From assembly GCA_023897205.1 (NCBI GenBank), contig JAHWDD010000001.1, forward strand, positions 5,332,001-5,396,000: DNA of 64,000 nucleotides. Direction: 5' to 3'. The translations under genes and the position numbers were made by a program. Of this stretch, positions 53,543 through 63,179 are shown in pieces (position 1 is the stretch's first letter; every line of letters begins with the position of its first letter). This stretch comes from Exophiala sp. HKRS030 (Eukaryota; Ascomycota; Eurotiomycetes; Chaetothyriales; Herpotrichiellaceae). The notes below the pieces were generated by a model. That model saw only the letters and a program-made list of their open reading frames with translations. It did no database searches and was not told the DNA's origin.

Positions 53543-54361
53543 TCAAGGGAAGCTGATCCCACCATCCACTCCGAGCAGTTGTCCGGTAATGTAAGATGCA
53601 CCAGGGCTTGCGATGAACAAGATAGACTCAGCCACCTCTTGCGCAGTACCCTCACGCTTGATGTGCTGGTTGTTTCGGAGCCTGGCCCCGATAGGAGAGC
53701 CTTCCATACTCAGGTCCGTCTTGATTGGACCCGGCGCAACGGTGTTGATTGTGATCCCCTTTGGTCCCAGTTCATCCGACAAAGCGACCGACAGAGCCGT
53801 CAAAGCTCCTTTCGAGGCGCCATATACTGGCAACATTCCAGAACCAAGTCTCGCAATAACACTGCCGACGTTGACGATACGTCCACCAGCCTTCATGTAT
53901 GGCAGAGCGGCTTGGATCAACAAGAATGGACCACGGACGTTGACATGGAACACCGCGTCCCAGTCTTCGAGTCCCACGGAGGAGATACCTTCTCCATTGA
54001 CCACTGCCGTTCCCGCGTTGTTCACAAGGATGTCAATGGTGTTGGTGTTGAAGGCCTTCAATGTCGCGTCGACGAGCACCTTGCCAAAGTTGGCGGCTCC
54101 AGCGTCGGCTTGGATGGCAACAGCCTTCACCCCCAGACTCTTGAGCTTGGCGACGGTCTCTTCCGCAGGTCCTGCAGAGCTGTTGTACTGAATAGCGACC
54201 TGGGAGTCTTGTCAGCTAGGCGACCTAGTGCACTGAGCGAGGATGGTACCTACATTAGCACCTTGTTCGGCGAATGCAATTGCGCTTGCGGCACCAATGC
54301 CGTTTGGCTTTCCGGCGCCGGTGACGATGGCGACCTTTCCCTTCAAAGACTGCGAGGCCAT
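53543..54361 (-). CDS. Classical SDR (3-oxoacyl-ACP-reductase-like)
   Basis: Two exons, 54361-54254 and 54199-53543, giving 254 residues. The start MASQSLKGKVAIVTGAG is standard. The cofactor loop is TGAGKPNGIGAASA, with two extra residues. The splice yields GANVAIQYNSSAGPAEETVAKL. Then come DILVNNAGTAV, the catalytic Ser in NVGSVIARLG, YGASKGALTAL with Tyr and Lys, and VAPGPIKTDL. The C-terminus SYITGQLLGVDGGISFP is the FabG-type end. It is an NADP(H)-dependent oxidoreductase with unknown substrate. An in-frame extension to 54502 is Gln/Ser-rich and is more likely leader than protein. Confidence 0.9.
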
Positions 54362-55306
54362 TGTGTCAGGTTGGATTGCTGGTGATAAATCTTCTGGTGT
54401 AGGTGCGGAACGATTTGTTTTATGTGAGTTTCCGATATGAAGGTATTTGAGAAACCTGTGGGATTGAGCTTGTTGCTGTTGTTGCTTTGATTGTTGGGAC
54501 ATTTGTTTGATGAAGAGTTTGATCGAAGAGCTGGAGGCATGGGCCCTTAATATACGTCGAACAGCTGCTGCTCGGCTTCATCCAAGGACCACGAGCTGAC
54601 AAAAGCGCGCCGCTTTGACGCTACAAGACATCGTGCAACTGTTAACAAGAAATCTGCAAGGCTCTGGCATCATATCCACGGATGGAGCGAATGAAGTGCC
54701 CTGTCCTCCGGGCTTTGCGATGCTAAGTGACTGATCATGGAACCTACGGGGTGGTGTTGGCCTCCACCACGTTAGAAACTGCACTGCGTAGTAATCTGCG
54801 GAGGGTCGGAGCCAGTTTGCTTCCGCACGCTAAACTATATATGGCAGATATCCCCCACTTTTCTTACTAAGTGGCTGCGCCTCTAGCGGTGGCTTGCGGT
54901 ATTAAGCGAATCCGCAAGGGACCAACGAGGATTATGTAACGAGCAGATTGTGTCATTCCTCCCCAACAGACCCTTAATCCTCAAAATCTGGCATGTGTTT
55001 CAGATCAACAATTACAAGCCTATCAGACAAGGTCTCCTGGATTATCCTCAACCGGGCTCGAATCGCAGCCTCATGCTCCGGCTGATAAATGATGGCTGAC
55101 ACAATGATGCGAGTGAAAATGCCGATACCACGTCGGCTCACGGTGGCTAGAGAAGAAAAAAGAGTATAAAACAAACGATAGATGCTGAGTATGCTGTGGC
55201 TTTTCATTCACAATCACATTGAAACATCTAAAGACCTCTGCTCAGTTCTCTGACAGAATATACTATCTCAGTCCGAACACACATCACATCCCCAAAGAAC
55301 ACAATC
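54362..55306. other. Divergent promoter region
   Basis: 945 bp between the SDR and the NmrA-like gene, which diverge. A 77-codon minus frame (55207-54974) has a somewhat protein-like C-terminus but no identifiable family. A bidirectional promoter is the simplest reading. Confidence 0.5.
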
Positions 55307-56448
55307 ATGCCATCAGTCCTCCTCATCGGTGCAACGGGTCTCGTCGGAGGTTTGCAACCCAAGACACCACACTCAAGGATGAATACTTACAATGTCCTAT
55401 AGCCCGATTGGCAGCTGACATCAAGAAGGCACATCCCGACTGGCCCTTGACCGCCTTCTACCGTAACAAGACCGTGGACGACTATTTCAAGAACACGGCG
55501 AAAGTCGATCGAATTGTCCATGGTTCATTCTCTGACACAGACCTCGTCCGATCGCTGAGCAAAGAGCATGACATTGTCATTAATGCTGCAACCTCTTTTG
55601 ATGGATCAGTTGTCGATCTGATCATCTCCGGAATGGAAGAGCGACCGGAAAGCAACAAGGGCACACTCATTCACCTCAGTGGAACCGGAAACTTCATCGA
55701 TTTCGGAACGACTGGCAACTTCAATCCCGAGAGCAAAGTCTGGAATGTAAGTCTTCATCCTTCTCGAATTGCACCAGTGAACCATGTGGTTGACGATTGC
55801 AGGATGACAATGTCGAGGACATTAAACTCGTCAACAAGAACATGTTCAACGGCCCCACGGACGTTCCTGTTCTCGAAGCCGGCCAGAGAGGCAAGATTGT
55901 GACTTACATTGTCTGTCTCGCAGTAACCTACGGACAGAACGTCCTCGGACCAAAAGCGAATTTGGGAGTTGGTTATATGATCTTTACAGGCCTTGCAAAG
56001 GGTCTTGGATTCGTCCCATACATCGGCGAAGGCACTGGCCTTGTAAGCACAGTAAGTTATATTGTCTGCGTCGGGATGAACACTTGACTGATCAGTTCAG
56101 CTTCACGTTGAGGATGCAATTCCTTTCATCACAAAGATTGTCGGTGTTGCTGGTACCGAGAAGCCACAGGGCAGCGCGTACGAGAGATACTATATCCTGC
56201 ACGGAGAGAGATTGGCCTGGAAAGACTTCACAGCTGCTTTGGCTCCAGTGTTGTATGCCAAAGGACAGATTTCATCACCAGAACCGAAGAAGGTCACCGT
56301 GGATGAGGCTGGCGAAGGAGAGGAGAAGCATCTCCTCGCCGGCAACATGCTTGTCAAGGGTGATCGTGCAGCAAGAATGGGTTTCAAGCCAACACACGAG
56401 TCCATGCTTACTGCTATGAAGAAAGACCTGAGTGAACATGACTTTTAA
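55307..56448 (+). CDS. NmrA/epimerase-like Rossmann oxidoreductase
   Basis: Four exons: 55307-55349, 55403-55746, 55803-56051 and 56101-56448, giving 327 residues. The first join creates MPSVLLIGATGLVGARLAADI, the NAD(P)-binding loop. Then come LTAFYRNKTVDDYF, HDIVINAATSFDGSVVDLI, and HLSGTGNFIDF. The third join gives EGTGLVSTLHVEDAIPFI. The active-site YxxxK of true SDRs is not evident, as in NmrA-like sensors and fungal NAD(P)-binding proteins. It could be a redox-sensing regulator or a reductase. At the last intron an earlier donor (GTAAGC) is possible; GTAAGT nine bases later gives the better alignment. It lies 281 bp upstream of the Zn2Cys6 gene on the same strand. Confidence 0.82.
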
Positions 56449-56729
56449 GATTGTTGAGGATGATGGGAATGACTTGGAAAACCGAATACGGAGTATGTAA
56501 GCAGTAATTTAAAGTGACCAATCATAAAAGCACCGAACATTGAATTCATTCTGGCCTTGTTCGGATCATTTTCCAACGACTCTTTTGCAAAGAATCATCC
56601 GAATCCTCAAACACAAGGCAATAAAAATGGCGAGTCGGAGATGGAACCTTTGTAAAAAAGATCATTGTTCAATACAAAAATAGACACATCCACATTTATC
56701 AGAGGGGCAGACTAACAGTGGGAGCTACA

Positions 56730-58295
56730 ATGAACGAGCAGCCATTGACACCGACTGGGGAATCAAAGCCTCAACGAAGTGCCTGTGAGAGATGTCGAAC
56801 TCATAAACTGAAATGCAACCGCACTGCGTCTGATGGCCATCATGATCAATGTGACAGATGCGCTAAGGCGGGTTTGCAGTGTCAGACATTCCCTTCTTTG
56901 CCTCCGGGAAGACCTCGACTAGACACTGACCACGGCCGACCATCTTCACGGCGATCGAATCAAAAACGGAAAGCTACTCAACAGGCCTACAGGACTTCTC
57001 ATCTAGGATCGCAAGAAGGAGCATCAAGCCATCCGCTGCCACAAGTAGGCGCTTTCAATCATGCGACGCTACCAGCTGAATCTTTCACTGCGGACGAGTC
57101 GATGCTGCAACCATCCGCCAGATCAGATGTTACAGGACACGCCACGGGCAATATTCAGTCTACAGCCGCTTCAAGCTACGACACGGTCGACATGCATAAT
57201 GATCATGACATGGCCTTTGATGACTTTATGACCTTCCCTGGGCTCGATGGTTGGTCTGACCTCGGCCAATTCACCCAGCTTCTCGGAGCCAATCTGCCTA
57301 TGGCGTCGCAAGTGGATAAAGGGTATCACTATCTTGAAAAGCTCACACGTTTGAATGCCGAACTACTGAGATATACCGCGAATATCGACAGCACATTGCC
57401 TTCCAGTACTCAACCGTCGCACCAAACAGCGACTGTCGGAAGGATGCTAAGTTTCGTCCAAAGTTTTCTCGAGGTACTAAAGTACTACTTGATGACCATG
57501 CCCATCAAAAGTGCCCCACGCTTTGAAAAGCAATCGAATGCGGACGTCGATGATGATTCCGAGCCTGAGTTCGGGTCTGGGGAGGAAGAGCTGAGAATTC
57601 GCATGGACTGTGACGAACCCGGTGGTGGAAACAAGTCGTCCACATCTCAAGCGGTGGGCTCGAATGAGGAGCGCCCGGGTCTAGACTACCCGACGGCTCT
57701 CGCCTTGAGTACCGGTTATGTCTCGCTGGTCCGGTTGTATCGTGGTTGGTTACAAGGTATGATGGGAAGGTTACAGGATTCCGCACAACGAATACGAGAA
57801 TATGCCGCTTCGAGACGTTCAGTCGCAACAGGTGATGGCCGTCCGGAGGACCCCACTGCGAACCACATCGCCTATTCACAGCTATTCAGCGATATTCCCC
57901 AGGTGTTTCCCGAAGTGTACCTGGATGGCTTTGATTTGGGTGATTATCGATCTCTCCAGATCTCGGTATTTATGCAAGTCAGTATGGATCTACTCTGGCG
58001 AGCAGAGCGAGGTGTTGCAGCGTTGGTTGCGACTGATTCTACTGGATCGAACGCTTCCAGCGGCACCCTCCCAGTCCTCCAAGCAATGTTGCTGCAGGAG
58101 GCTATTACTGGCAGATCTACATCTGCTCCCCTCGAAAGGGATAGGCGAGCCATGCCAGAGGAAATTCCGAAGGAAATCGGTCTGCAATCGCTCAAGGTAA
58201 GCATGCGTGCGATCCGAAAAAGTCTTCGGAGTAATGTCTGTCTGCAACTCGAAGAGGGCAACCGATCCTCCGAACAGGGGAACGCGACGTGGTAA
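56730..58295 (+). CDS. Zn2Cys6 transcription factor (AflR-like binuclear cluster)
   Basis: A single exon of 521 residues. Cys19, 22, 29, 41, 44 and 51 form the zinc binuclear cluster CERCRTHKLKCNR...CDRCAKAGLQC, followed by a basic GRPR linker. This binds CGG-type DNA half-sites in the nucleus. No fungal-specific TF homology box is obvious. The middle carries an acidic stretch (DVDDDSEPEFGSGEEEL) that could activate transcription. Segments such as YVSLVRLYRGWLQGMMGRL and AMLLQEAITGRS look helical, as in AflR-type regulatory domains of secondary-metabolite or efflux clusters. The next gene, 321 bp downstream on the same strand, is a DHA14 pump and is the likeliest target. The start is the ATG at 56730. 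Confidence 0.9.
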   Translation: MNEQPLTPTGESKPQRSACERCRTHKLKCNRTASDGHHDQCDRCAKAGLQCQTFPSLPPGRPRLDTDHGRPSSRRSNQKRKATQQAYRTSHLGSQEGASSHPLPQVGAFNHATLPAESFTADESMLQPSARSDVTGHATGNIQSTAASSYDTVDMHNDHDMAFDDFMTFPGLDGWSDLGQFTQLLGANLPMASQVDKGYHYLEKLTRLNAELLRYTANIDSTLPSSTQPSHQTATVGRMLSFVQSFLEVLKYYLMTMPIKSAPRFEKQSNADVDDDSEPEFGSGEEELRIRMDCDEPGGGNKSSTSQAVGSNEERPGLDYPTALALSTGYVSLVRLYRGWLQGMMGRLQDSAQRIREYAASRRSVATGDGRPEDPTANHIAYSQLFSDIPQVFPEVYLDGFDLGDYRSLQISVFMQVSMDLLWRAERGVAALVATDSTGSNASSGTLPVLQAMLLQEAITGRSTSAPLERDRRAMPEEIPKEIGLQSLKVSMRAIRKSLRSNVCLQLEEGNRSSEQGNATW

Positions 58296-58616
58296 TACGG
58301 ATTTTCAGAGTAGGCAGGCATTCCAAGTATAGTTGAGGTCGATCAGAAAGCTTTCTCCCACCTGACGAGAAGCAACATTTCCACCGAATCGATATCTCTC
58401 GGAGTTTAAAATTCAACTTTGTTGGTCCTGAAATTTGCTCCGACTTCTTCGCCCAGCATTTACTCCGAAATCCCTCGAGGATATTTATATGAAGATGAAT
58501 GCTCGCAAGAGAGACGCAGCTCTAATCTGACAATTCTCGGTGTCCTGAGACTGTCGAACAGACCTAAACCCCCTCGCAACTCCTCTCCCACTTTTTCGAC
58601 AAGTCAAAAGGTCATC
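58296..58616. promoter_or_regulatory. Promoter and leader of the efflux pump
   Basis: 321 bp between the Zn2Cys6 gene and the pump on the same strand. CGG/CCG triplets occur, including CTCCGAA and TCGGAGT elements, but I cannot assign a specific operator. Confidence 0.35.
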
Positions 58617-60498
58617 ATGAGACCCAACGATATTGACCCCGGCACGGCAGATGATACTCCTCCTTCTACAACTCAGGTCTCCGAAACACACATGTCTTCA
58701 GAATTGAGTAACAAAGAGGAGGCAATGGCGGCCACGGGTGAAGGTGTTGGCGTGGCATCAGGTCAGGATCCAGAAAAGCCAAATGCCTCTTTCCAACCCA
58801 CCGCCCGATTTTGGGCCATCATGGCCACCCTCTGTGTCGTCGGTCTTCTTGCGGCCTTTGAAAATACCGTGGTGGCGATTGCTCTACCCGTCATCTCAGA
58901 AGATCTCGGTTTAGGAGAAAACTACGTCTGGGTCACCAACGTGTTCTTCCTGACAAGGTGAGTACTCATTTGACGTCCTCACACTCCAAGTCGTAGACGC
59001 ATGCTGATATCTTCTGTGTGAATAGTGCCGCCGTGCAACCTCTGTTCGGTCAACTGGCCAACATCTTTGGTCGTAGATGGTTGACCATGGCTATCGTGGC
59101 TTTTTTCGTTCTTGGTAGCGGGTTGTGTGGCGGAGCGACCAAGGGAGCGACACTGATCGCAGGACGAGCCGTCCAAGGCGTAGGCAGCGGCGGAGTCAGT
59201 ATGATCATCGATGTCATCGTCTCTGATCTGGTCCCGCTGCGTGAACGAGGCAACTACATCGCCATCGTCTTGTCTGTTTACTTTGTCGGCATGTGCATCG
59301 GGCCTTTGGTTGGAGGCGTCATTGTGGACCACACTACATGGAGATGGGTACGTTGAGACAGTCCCGGTTCGGACCTTGCTGTTCCGTCCCAAGAAGCTAA
59401 CCGAGTGGCGTCGTTTGGCAGGTCTTTTACCTCAACCTACCCGTCGGCGGCGTCGCCATGGTCATGATCTTTGTATTTCTCCAGGTCAAATACGACAAGG
59501 AAATGTCGTTTTTCCAAAAGATGAAACGAATCGACTACGGTGGTAATTTGTTACTGATCGGGTCCACCGTTTCGGTTTTGTACGTCCTGACCTACGGCGG
59601 CGCCAAGTACGGATGGTCTCACTGGAGCATTGTTCTTACCCTGGTGTTGGGGTTGTTGGGATTGGTCTTGTTCATGGCATACGAGACAACCTCGTGGGCC
59701 ACCGAACCCGTGGTCCCTCCTAGGCTCTTTGCAACCCGGACCTCGGCCGTCGTGTTCGCCGTCACGTTTCTCAACTCGGCCAACCTCTACTGGGTCTTGT
59801 TTTTCTTGCCCGTCTACTTCCAGGCCGTGTTGCTGGCCTCACCCACCAGGAGCGGAGTGTACCTGATCCCGATCATTGTCATAGCCGTGCCGACGGCCAT
59901 CGTCGCCGTTCTTCTCTTGACCAAATTCGGCAGGTACAAGCCCCTTCACCTTTTTGGCTTCGCCGTGTCCACGCTAGGTCTGGGTCTGATGACTCTCATC
60001 GACGAGCAAACCAGCACCGCGGAATGGGTTGTCATATCAATGGTGGCCGGAGGCGGTGGTGGTTTCGTACTCAACACGCTCCTACCGGCAGCACAAGCGG
60101 GCCTCCCGGAAAGTGACCAAGCCGCGACCACGGCGGCCTGGTCGTTCACCCGCTCCTTTGGGTCGATCTGGGGGGTGGCCATCCCGGCCGTGATATTCAA
60201 CAATCGGTTCAGCGACTTGGCGTGGCGACTCCCCGACGCGACCCTGAGAGATCAACTGGGCCACGGCAGGGCTTACCAGTATGCCTCCAGTCATTTCGTC
60301 AAGTCTTTCACGACCCCAGTCGCCGAAGCACTGATCACAACTTACTCACTCGCCCTCAAACGGGTGTGGGAGATTTCTATTGTGATTTCCGGAGTGGCCT
60401 TCCTCTTGACATTGTTTGAGAAGGAAATAAAGCTTCGAACCGAACTGGAGACAGATTACGGTATGGAAGAGCGTAAAAAACAGGAATCTCAAGCTTGA
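58617..60498 (+). CDS. MFS drug:H+ antiporter, DHA14 family
   Basis: Three exons: 58617-58957, 59026-59347 and 59422-60498, giving 579 residues. It is expected to export toxic compounds or metabolites across the plasma membrane. About 60 polar residues precede TM1 (FWAIMATLCVVGLLAAFENTVVAIALP). Motif A is LFGQLANIFGRRWL, and the antiporter motif C is GMCIGPLVGGVIVDH in TM5. After splicing, WRWVFYLNLPVGGVAMV appears, the standard DHA14 segment. Fourteen membrane segments are countable. The closest named types are AflT/TRI12-like efflux pumps. It is convergent with the nitronate monooxygenase, with 70 bp between stop codons. Confidence 0.94.
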
Positions 60499-60568
60499 GT
60501 GTTTTTTTCATTCAGAATTCATTTGGCAAGCTTTCCTTTTCTTTCCTTTCCAAAAAAGCTCGACTTAT

Positions 60569-62394
60569 CTAAAGCTTCGAGGAAGGCTTTACCAAATTCG
60601 ACGCCCCATTTAGGACTTTTACAGCTTGATCCATCATTTCCTTGACAATTTCAGCTGCGGTTTGGTTGGGGGTGTTTACCAATGCCGAGACAACACCCAT
60701 TGGTCTGCGGTTGAAATCAGTCAAAAGTCCATCTCGTGATGCTCTCGTTTTGGGGGCGAAGGTAGAATGTAATAGAATTGAGATGCAGTCAGGATTGAAA
60801 GGATAGTGAAAAGCATACCTCAATGTAGCTTGATCTTCAACATCTTCAGGGATGCCACCTTGATTCTCCAACTTGTCCATTTCATGTTGAAGTGGAACGA
60901 CACCTTGAGCCAGTAAGGACTTGATTTCTTCCGAACGGTTCGTCTCCCAATCACGGACGTACGGCGTCGCCAAAGCACGGAGGGGTCTCCCTGTCCAAAT
61001 CGTAGATTTTATTGTAGAATCGAAACCTGCCGAAATAATACTGTTTGTGACGTATCAGTAAGCGTGGTGTTCTTTTCTCCCCCCACCAAAGGAAGCTGCC
61101 CTCAAAGAGATCTCTTTGCATCCGAGAATCGAGAAACGATTGTCTGGTCCTGGTTGAAAACACTGGCCATGTATGTATAACATTGAACGGGGGTAGACAT
61201 TCGAGAAATGTGGAAAGTGCAAAACTTACTGCTTTTTTGCGACTTCTGGAGCACCAGATTCTTTGGCCGTGACGAATCTAGTACCTACCCAGACGGCCGA
61301 TGCACCCAACATGAGTACGGAAGCGATACCGCGACCGTCCGCAATACCTCCCGCAGCGACCAATTGAACAGGTTGACCGGTCAATGGAGATTTGTATTTT
61401 TTGACAATGTCCGCACAAGCAGGAATCAAGATGCTGCGGACGAGGTAAGTCAGCTCAGACTTTGCTTCGTTTTTCAACTCGCATCATCGTAGGGGGACCT
61501 CTTCTACTCCGCAAGGACAGCAAAAAAACGTACCTGGTAGGTGTTTCGCCTGTATGTCCACCAGCTTCTGCACCTTGAGCACATATGATGTCCGCTCCAA
61601 CGGCACAAGCTTTGGCGACATGTTTAGGATGCCCAATCATGTTCATGTACAAGACACCGTGGGAGTGAAGTTTTTCGACAACATGTTTCGGGGCGACTCC
61701 GACGGCAGAAACAAAAAGTTTCGCGCCACCGGCGATGATGATGTCGACCAACGTGTCCAGGTTGCCTTTGGTATAGTCGACCTTGACCGTCCTGTGTCAG
61801 CCTCGTTGTCGTCGTATGTCGACCGTGGATCATCCTAGGTTGTGGCCAACTTACATTGGTCTTACGAGCTGACCCTCCAACTTGAGGTATCAATAGGTCG
61901 ACACCAAACGGTAGAGATGGATCTTTTAGATTGGCCTATGAATGAGAAATCGGTTAGCTATTGGCAATTTTTGAAGTCATCGATAGATACATTGTGCTGG
62001 ATATGTGGACGGCAGTGTAATAGCAAATCATGTTTACTAACCTTCAGTTCATCAATCATATCTTTGAGCATTTGTGGTGTGTACCCAACACCACCGATGA
62101 CACCTAATCCGCCTTTTCGTTGAATGGTCAGTGGATAATGTTGGCAATTCATAAGCATCACTAGGCGTTCCGTGTTGTGCAGTTGACCTCAAGTCTCTCG
62201 TCCATTGACAATGATATTGACATTGCTGGAGGTACTGACTCAGGCAAAACGACAAAGGTCGGGATCTTGATCAAAAACTCACCTGCATTCGAAACCGCTG
62301 CAGCAAGAGGTGCACCCGAAGTCTGACCCATTCCTGCCAACAAGATGGGGTGCTGAATCCCCAGCAATTGGGTGATTGGTGTTGATATCGACAT
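60569..62394 (-). CDS. Nitronate monooxygenase (2-nitropropane dioxygenase family)
   Basis: Seven exons: 62394-62283, 62112-62042, 61935-61855, 61781-61534, 61433-61230, 61040-60819 and 60704-60569, giving 357 residues. It is an FMN enzyme of TIM-barrel fold that oxidises alkyl nitronates such as propionate-3-nitronate. Joining the exons gives LGIQHPILLAGMGQTSG, VSNAGGLGVIGGVGYTP, FGVDLLIPQVGGSARKTNVDYTKG, ADIICAQGAEAGGHTGETPTSILIPA with the catalytic His, and LVAAGGIADGRGIASVLMLGASAVWVGTRFV, the FMN phosphate site. Two acceptors are AAG. The C-terminal helical extension has DWETNRSEEIKSLLAQG. The exon chain was chosen to keep frame and family motifs throughout. It may detoxify nitro compounds made by plants or the fungus. 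Confidence 0.92.
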
Positions 62395-63179
62395 TGTGAC
62401 AAGTTCGAGCCTGAAAATCGATTTTCCAATGAGGTATGGAGTATCTCTCGTGTAGTCGATACCAGTATCTGACCCGAGTATTACCAAGGTACAATCAGAG
62501 TCTTTTGACTTCAGAGTACAACTATTATACCTCAGGTACCTAGGTAGACAGTTAGATAGGTATAAAGTATAAGGTCTTCTCGAAATGAAAACCACTCCTT
62601 GACGTACCTCACGAGACCCGATTGATTAATAAATAAGTTCTTGTACAAGTCCAGTCCAATGTAGTCACCAATACAGTACGGACAGTGAGGAGAGTGCTTT
62701 GAATATATCCACCCGCCGCTGAAAGTCTTCACCTAGAATCTTCGAGATCTTCGTTCACTCCGTAGAATCAAGTAGATGTTAAAGACGAGGGACTCGAGAC
62801 GATGATGAAGAATACGGAGTAGTAAGCGTTGTTATTGCCTGTATGTAGTCAACATACTTGCATCTTACGAGAGACCGAGGAGGAGGCATTGGTTGCCGAA
62901 TTTCCGTTTTTGCAGTTATCCGCCAAAGTACCGAGGTTGCTGACTCTAACCCCTTCGTCCTATATAAAACTGTGGAGGTGACGGAGACCTACCTAGATTA
63001 CTCTTTGTATATTTACGACGCGGAAATCACTGACTCGTTCACTCGTTATTGCAAGGTGCAATTGTACATCAAAATCATCAAGTTTTGATCAAACACGATA
63101 AATACCATTATTCATTAATTATTCAGAGCAACATCCATCACCATGTCACATCTTCCTCCTTTGGTTGCTTCCCCGCGCA
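62395..63179. other. Intergenic region
   Basis: 785 bp between two minus-strand genes, containing TACGGAGTA at 62813-62821 and ACCTAGGT at 62538-62545. No gene is supported. Confidence 0.5.

Noticed and set aside
53372..54385. A 337-codon plus-strand open frame
   Set aside because: Antisense to the FabG-like SDR across its catalytic motifs; no features of its own.
55060..55075. GGGCTCGAATCGC resembling a tRNA T-loop (GGTTCGAATC)
   Set aside because: No acceptor stem, D-arm or anticodon arm can be formed around it.
54974..55207. A 77-codon minus-strand frame ending VIVDLKHMPDFED
   Set aside because: The C-terminal half is protein-like, but it sits in a divergent promoter, lacks a family match and has no companion exon.
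58197..58295. A possible GTAAGC intron donor near the end of the Zn2Cys6 gene
   Set aside because: The frame reads through as SLKVSMRAIRKSLRSNVC, which looks coding, and no matching acceptor extends the protein sensibly.
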